Origin: an uncultured Erysipelotrichaceae bacterium
Lineage (GTDB): Bacteria; Bacillota_I; Bacilli_A; RFN20; CAG-826
NCBI GenBank assembly: GCA_947303755.1
Contig: CAMYZF010000015.1
Coordinates: 1 to 19,070 of the forward strand
DNA: 19,070 bases
Direction: 5' to 3'
Numbering within the stretch: the stretch's first letter is position 1; each line of letters starts with the position of its first letter. Under the pieces are notes generated by a model. That model was given only the letters and a program-made list of their open reading frames with translations, was not told the origin of the DNA and searched no databases. Made by a program: the position numbers and the translations under genes. Below are positions 15,246 through 19,070 of the stretch, piece by piece.

Positions 15246-15917
15246 TTATCCTCCAATAATAAATTTAGCGATTTCTAATCCTGCACAAGAAGGAACCATC
15301 ATCATTGATCCAGGTTCTTTGGAAACGATTAATGGTCCTTCACTAGAGAAGACAACATTTATTTTACCTAAATCAAGATTTAGCTGTCGACACTCATAAC
15401 GTAATTTTCTCGCAAGTGGATCGCCTTCTGTTTTATTTAGTTTTGTAATTTTAACTTTGCTTGGATCAATTCTATTACCCATACCTAAGCAAGAGATTAA
15501 TGGAATGTTGTTCGCTAATGCGTAGGAGATAATCGCAAGTTTACCTTCGACAAAATCAATCGCATCAACTACATAATCAACCTTCTTATCAAAATCGTTA
15601 AAGAAATCTTTAGTAATCTTCTTTGAAATAATTTCAATTTTAGCATCCGGATTAATTGAAAGAATTCTTTGTTTTGCGACATCGGTTTTTGCTTTTCCAA
15701 CATCAGCAAAAGTGTAGAGAATTTGGCGATTCAAATTTGACTCATCAACAGTGTCAAAATCCACTAGAATAAAGTGTTTAAATCCAGACCTCGCAAGTGC
15801 TTCTAAGGCAGTACCACCAACACCCCCTAAACCGCACAATAAAATTACCTTATTTTCAAAAGATTTAACCTTATCTTTTCCAAGTAATTTTATTGAACGA
15901 TCTAAGAACTTACCCAT
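15246..15917 (-). CDS. tcdA: tRNA threonylcarbamoyladenosine dehydratase (E1-like, TcdA/CsdL family)
   Basis: This 223-residue protein has the ThiF/MoeB/E1 nucleotide-binding fold: RSIKLLG at the N-terminus, GLGGVGG (29-35), EALARSG, acidic VDFDTVDESNLNRQ (52-65) with the Arg that contacts ATP, VDAID (about 115-119) and the TcdA-type CLGMGNRIDP. TcdA activates the carboxylate of t6A37 with ATP and closes it to cyclic t6A. It lacks a rhodanese or MoeB-type C-terminus, so a general sulfur-carrier activating enzyme is less likely. It is shorter than E. coli TcdA (268), missing the C-terminal extension. A GGAG RBS lies seven bases before the ATG. It overlaps miaA by eight bases (ATGGGTAA). No csdA/csdE partner is in view. 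Confidence 0.9.
   Translation of the reverse strand: MGKFLDRSIKLLGKDKVKSFENKVILLCGLGGVGGTALEALARSGFKHFILVDFDTVDESNLNRQILYTFADVGKAKTDVAKQRILSINPDAKIEIISKKITKDFFNDFDKKVDYVVDAIDFVEGKLAIISYALANNIPLISCLGMGNRIDPSKVKITKLNKTEGDPLARKLRYECRQLNLDLGKINVVFSSEGPLIVSKEPGSMMMVPSCAGLEIAKFIIGG
15250..15254 (-). promoter_or_regulatory. Ribosome binding site that fixes the fhs start
   Basis: GGAGG on the minus strand, eight bases before ATG 15241 and overlapping the last codons of tcdA. It rules out the in-frame TTG at 15256, which overlaps it. Confidence 0.8.
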
Positions 15918-16779
15918 TTATTTTCTCCAACAAATCTTGGTTATCTTTGTAATATGTAATTGGGAATTGATGTCTAACAAACGTAAGTTGTCGTTTAGCA
16001 TAATTCCTGGAATTTTTCTTTATCAATTCCTTGGCGTCCTCGAGTGGATATTCACCCTCTAACGCAACGATAATTTCCTTATATCCAATAGCCTGTAAAG
16101 CGTGTGGTTTATCACCATATTTTTTGTAAAGATTTTTGACTTCGTTTTCGAGTCCTAATTCATACATCAAATCAACACGTTTATTGATGCGAGAATAAAG
16201 TTCATCTCTATTGATTTCACGGACAAAGAATTTGACGTCATAAATTGGTTTATGTTCTTGCTTATCCACTAAGGAAGATTTGGTTTCACCACTAGATAGA
16301 TAAATCTCGATTGCTCTAAGAACTCTCTTTCGATTGTTCATATGAATTATCTCTGCTTGCTTTGGATCAATCTTTCTAAGTTCATCATGAAGGGTGCGGT
16401 TATCCATAGCTTCATATTTGGACATATCAACTTTCTTATTCTCTTTAAAGTCATAGTCATATAAAGCAGAACGGATGTATAAACCAGAACCACCTACGAT
16501 AATGATATTCTTTCCTGTGGAAAGTAGTTCATCAATCTTGTTTCTTAAGTTAATTTGATATTCAGCGATTGAATAATCATGATTAACATCAACAAAAGAA
16601 TAAAGGTGATGTGGAACTTCTTTGAAGTATTCTTTGGGAGGTTTCGCTACACCGATTTCCATTTCTTTGTAGCATTGAAAAGCATCACCATTGATGATTT
16701 CAGCATTTATCTTTTTAGCAATAGCTAAAGCAGTATCAGATTTTCCTAGGCAAGTTGGGCCTGTAATAACAATAATCAT
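15910..16779 (-). CDS. miaA: tRNA dimethylallyltransferase
   Basis: MiaA adds a dimethylallyl group to A37 of tRNAs that read codons starting with U, forming i6A37. The 289-residue protein has the P-loop GPTCLGKS (7-14), the DAFQCY segment (32-37; DSMQVY in most homologues), IGVAKP, VPHHLYSFVD, the GGSGLYIRSALY block and the RKRVLRAIEIY helix; the C-terminal QAIGYKE and RNYAKRQLTFVR motifs are also present. The substrate DMAPP comes from the MEP pathway, to which IspF in this window belongs. It begins nine bases after the ylbF-family gene, without a visible RBS; a TAAAAT element six bases before the ATG may be a -10 box. It overlaps tcdA by eight bases. Confidence 0.95.
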   Translation of the reverse strand: MIIVITGPTCLGKSDTALAIAKKINAEIINGDAFQCYKEMEIGVAKPPKEYFKEVPHHLYSFVDVNHDYSIAEYQINLRNKIDELLSTGKNIIIVGGSGLYIRSALYDYDFKENKKVDMSKYEAMDNRTLHDELRKIDPKQAEIIHMNNRKRVLRAIEIYLSSGETKSSLVDKQEHKPIYDVKFFVREINRDELYSRINKRVDLMYELGLENEVKNLYKKYGDKPHALQAIGYKEIIVALEGEYPLEDAKELIKKNSRNYAKRQLTFVRHQFPITYYKDNQDLLEKING

Positions 16780-16788
16780 GAGATTATT

Positions 16789-17100
16789 TTAACTTAGGAA
16801 GTCGCGTATATCTATAAGTAATGAATTAACTTCCTTTTTAATTAAATTAAAATTTTGGACAATTGGGTTATTTTCTAACTCACTAGAATACTTTTCGTAT
16901 AATTCTTTCTCTTTAAAATAAATCTCATCATTATTCTTGTTTTGACACATTAACTTTTGATGTTCTTGAGCTTTCTTTTCTAAGTTAAGAATATCTTCAT
17001 CACTTTCAATAATCTTTTTCAAACGAAAATATTCTTTAACGCATTCTTCGTTTAAGATTTCATCGTTAACTTTGTTAAGTAACTCTTCTAGATTATTCAC
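16789..17100 (-). CDS. YlbF/YmcA family protein (probable RicA-like RNase Y regulator)
   Basis: The 103-residue protein is highly charged and helical, with coiled-coil character throughout, as in the YlbF/YmcA (DUF964) family. In Bacillus YmcA, YlbF and YaaT form a complex that adjusts RNase Y mRNA processing and affects biofilm, competence and sporulation. Placement directly after miaB matches Bacillus miaB-ymcA and supports the assignment more than the divergent sequence does. Two cysteines (C20, C52) could be part of the Fe-S ligand set reported for the complex. The start is GTG at 17100; no ATG occurs in frame until residue 51, and GGAG lies nine bases upstream. It overlaps the miaB stop by eight bases (GTGAATAA). 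Confidence 0.75.
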   Translation of the reverse strand: MNNLEELLNKVNDEILNEECVKEYFRLKKIIESDEDILNLEKKAQEHQKLMCQNKNNDEIYFKEKELYEKYSSELENNPIVQNFNLIKKEVNSLLIDIRDFLS

Positions 17101-18532
17101 TTACGATTTCTCCATTTAAGAAATAGAGATGTGATTCGGTAATTCTTATATTAATAATTTGACCAATTAATTTTGGGTCACCTTTGAAATGGACTAATTT
17201 ATTATGTTCAGTATATCCAGAAAGCATTTCTTTATTCTTTTCAGATATTGATTCAACAAGCACTGGGAAAGTTTTGCCTACAAGTGTTTTATTGATCGGT
17301 TCAATAACTTCTGCAAGAGTATTCACTAATTCTTGGAATCTCTGATTCTTCTCTTTAGGAGTAACGTTATCCACGATTTTAGCAGCAGGCGTATTCTTTC
17401 TTGGAGAATAGATAAAAGTAAATGCTGACCAGTATTTAACTTCTTTAACAATCTTTAAAGTATCTAAAAATTGTTCATAGGTTTCATTTGGAAAACCAAC
17501 AATAATATCGGTTGATAAAGCAACATTAGGGATCTTTTCTTTAATCTCTTTAACTAAGTTAAGATACTTTTCAGAAGTGTATCTTCTTCCCATGAGTTTA
17601 AGAATTTCATCATTACCAGATTGAACAGGAAGATGAATGTACTTCATGATGTTATCGTGTTTAGCAATCACATCGATCATCTCACTAGAGAAATCCCAAG
17701 GATGAGAAGTTAAAAATCTCACTCTAGGAATACCTAGCTTTGCTACTTCATCTAAAAGAAGTGCGAATGATGAACCATCTTTTAAGTCTTTACCATAGGC
17801 ATTGACGTTTTGACCAAGCAAAGTTACTTCTTTATAACCAAGTTCTTTAAGTTCACGACACTCATCAAGAATATCTTTCATCTTACGGGAACGTTCTTTG
17901 CCTCTGGTGTATGGAACGATGCAGTATGTACAGAACTTATCGCAACCATAAGAAATATTAACGAACGCTTTAAAATTGGATTGTCTGACGCTTGGCAAAT
18001 TTTCATGAATATCACCTGGTAAAGATTTGACATCCACCACTCTTAATTTCTTTAAAATAACTTCATTCAAAAGATCTAAAAGTTCGACGATATTATGAGT
18101 GCCAAAAATCAAATCGACATGAAGATAAGTTTTGTTGATATGTTCAATAACATGTTTTTGTTGAACCATGCAGCCACAGACTGCGACAACTCGATTTTTA
18201 TTCTCGGCTTTGAAGGCTTTTAAATCGCCAATCTTACCGAATACTTTTTGTTCAGCATTCTCTCTAACCGCACAGGTATTCAAGATGACAACATCCGAAT
18301 TATTCTCACTATTTCCTCGGCAAAAGCCGGCTTTTTCAAGAAGTCCCGCCATAATTTCTTCATCGCGGTAATTCGCTTGACAACCATAAGTATGAATGAA
18401 ATATTTCTTACCTTTTGCATATTCTTTTAAAGTTTCTGGAACCTTAATCTCGTCATAAGAAAAAGAAAAGGAAACGTTCCTTCTTCTTTCTAATTCGGCT
18501 TCTGGAAATGACTTAAAAATAGTCTTTGCCAT
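17093..18532 (-). CDS. miaB: tRNA-2-methylthio-N6-dimethylallyladenosine synthase
   Basis: MiaB is a radical SAM enzyme that converts i6A37 to ms2i6A37. The 479-residue protein has an N-terminal extension typical of Firmicutes, then the methylthiotransferase domain with Cys51, Cys87 and Cys121 (YGCQAN, NTCAVR, CGCMVQ) for the auxiliary [4Fe-4S] cluster. The radical SAM motif C197-x3-C201-x2-C204 lies in YGCDKFCTYCIVPYTRG, followed by GQNVNAYG and the C-terminal TRAM domain from about 410. The NTCAVREN form and the overall motif set favour MiaB over the MtaB or RimO subfamilies. The start overlaps the ymdB stop (TAATG) with a GGAG RBS seven bases before it. miaA is two genes downstream. Confidence 0.96.
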   Translation of the reverse strand: MAKTIFKSFPEAELERRRNVSFSFSYDEIKVPETLKEYAKGKKYFIHTYGCQANYRDEEIMAGLLEKAGFCRGNSENNSDVVILNTCAVRENAEQKVFGKIGDLKAFKAENKNRVVAVCGCMVQQKHVIEHINKTYLHVDLIFGTHNIVELLDLLNEVILKKLRVVDVKSLPGDIHENLPSVRQSNFKAFVNISYGCDKFCTYCIVPYTRGKERSRKMKDILDECRELKELGYKEVTLLGQNVNAYGKDLKDGSSFALLLDEVAKLGIPRVRFLTSHPWDFSSEMIDVIAKHDNIMKYIHLPVQSGNDEILKLMGRRYTSEKYLNLVKEIKEKIPNVALSTDIIVGFPNETYEQFLDTLKIVKEVKYWSAFTFIYSPRKNTPAAKIVDNVTPKEKNQRFQELVNTLAEVIEPINKTLVGKTFPVLVESISEKNKEMLSGYTEHNKLVHFKGDPKLIGQIINIRITESHLYFLNGEIVSE

Positions 18533-19070
18533 TACTTATCTCCAATGATTTTAATTGGGAATATTTCTAAACACTTTTTAGAGAATTCATCAACCTCAAG
18601 AATGACACCATTGACCATCTTGGTATCATTGGTATCTAAAACAAATCGATTAGTGTCTCCAAATAAGGTTTTATTGATAACTGAATTCTTTTCAAAACCT
18701 AAGACTCCGTTAGCGGCACCACACATTCCGACATCAGTAATAAACGCAGTTCCATTTGGAAGAATCTTCGCGTCATTTGTTTGTACGTGCGTATGCGTAC
18801 CTAACACTGCACTTACTTGGCCATCAAAAGCATAACCAAAGCAAGCTTTCTCGCCGGTTGCTTCTGCATGGAAGTCAACGATGTGAATCGAGTCTTCGTT
18901 ACTATTATCAATAAGTTCTTTTAAAGATGCATATGGTGAAGCGACTTCTTCTTTCATAAAAGCGGTACCTAAGACATTGGTGACTCTTATAAAAACACCG
19001 TTGACTTCAAAGACTGCACTACCGACACCACCAAAGTTATTTAACAAGTTAAGTGGTCTAACTAAGCAGG
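18532..19070 (-). CDS. ymdB: YmdB-family metallophosphoesterase, N-terminus off window
   Basis: About 178 C-terminal residues are present; the frame remains open to the right edge. The sequence has the hallmark YmdB blocks: a DFHAEATGEK segment carrying a metal-binding His, GTHTHVQTND with two more His ligands, ILPNGTAFITDVGMCG and GVLGFEKN. Family members are about 265 residues and hydrolyse 2',3'-cyclic nucleotides in vitro; in Bacillus YmdB controls the choice between motility and biofilm and lies with rny (RNase Y), upstream of miaB. The aspartate/asparagine ligands of the N-terminal half cannot be checked here. It ends in a TAATG overlap with miaB. rny may lie just beyond the edge. Confidence 0.93.
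   Translation of the reverse strand, partial: CLVRPLNLLNNFGGVGSAVFEVNGVFIRVTNVLGTAFMKEEVASPYASLKELIDNSNEDSIHIVDFHAEATGEKACFGYAFDGQVSAVLGTHTHVQTNDAKILPNGTAFITDVGMCGAANGVLGFEKNSVINKTLFGDTNRFVLDTNDTKMVNGVILEVDEFSKKCLEIFPIKIIGDK

Noticed and set aside
1..19070. Mycoplasma-type genetic code (TGA as Trp)
   Set aside because: All 18 genes are full length, or open to the window edge, without any in-frame TGA, and Trp is encoded by TGG throughout.
1..19070. CRISPR arrays, tRNA or rRNA genes, insertion sequences, riboswitches
   Set aside because: Intergenic gaps are too short (all under about 100 bases) and no regularly spaced repeats, cloverleaf pattern or transposase-like protein was found.

Overview
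The window is a gene-dense stretch of a low-GC chromosome with all 18 genes on the minus strand. It suggests a member of the Bacillota, class Bacilli, probably a small-genome lineage near the Mollicutes (RF39 or Acholeplasma-like gut bacteria). Evidence for this is the RNA polymerase delta subunit (RpoE), NrnA-type DHH phosphoesterase, YmdB, the miaB-ylbF(ymcA) order and DUF951, which are Firmicute markers. An MEP-pathway enzyme (IspF) and AT-rich codon use agree. The genetic code looks standard: Trp is TGG and no gene needs TGA read-through. No gene in the window ends in TGA (15 TAA, 2 TAG). The species-level placement is inference.

In transcription order (high to low coordinates) the first block is ymdB (cut by the right edge), miaB, a ylbF/ymcA-family gene, miaA, tcdA, fhs and a DUF951 gene (19070-13434). 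The genes overlap or nearly touch, so this reads as one operon. MiaA/MiaB make ms2i6A37 and TcdA makes ct6A37, both at tRNA position 37. The ylbF and ymdB products belong to the RNase Y/biofilm regulator group of Bacillus. Fhs supplies 10-formyl-THF.

The accessory part is 13394-6957: two consecutive MacB-topology ABC proteins (ATPase fused to a four-TM FtsX-like permease, with ectodomains of about 275 and 510 residues) followed by an M6-type zinc metalloprotease lipoprotein. A perfect 12-bp inverted repeat brackets the start of the first ABC gene. A cold-shock gene with a good intrinsic terminator ends this block. The cassette lies between DUF951 and ychF, genes that are usually neighbours in Firmicutes, so it may be an insertion.

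The next block has its own promoter: ychF and ispF (6596-5003). A near-consensus promoter between ispF and argS puts the likely transcription start at or next to the argS ATG, so argS may be leaderless. The last block is argS, rpoE, nrnA, cysQ and a 5'-nucleotidase-like lipoprotein (4963-1, cut by the left edge), with three phosphohydrolases acting on nucleotides or pAp in a row. No intergenic gap exceeds about 100 bases; no tRNA, rRNA, CRISPR array, insertion sequence or origin was seen.
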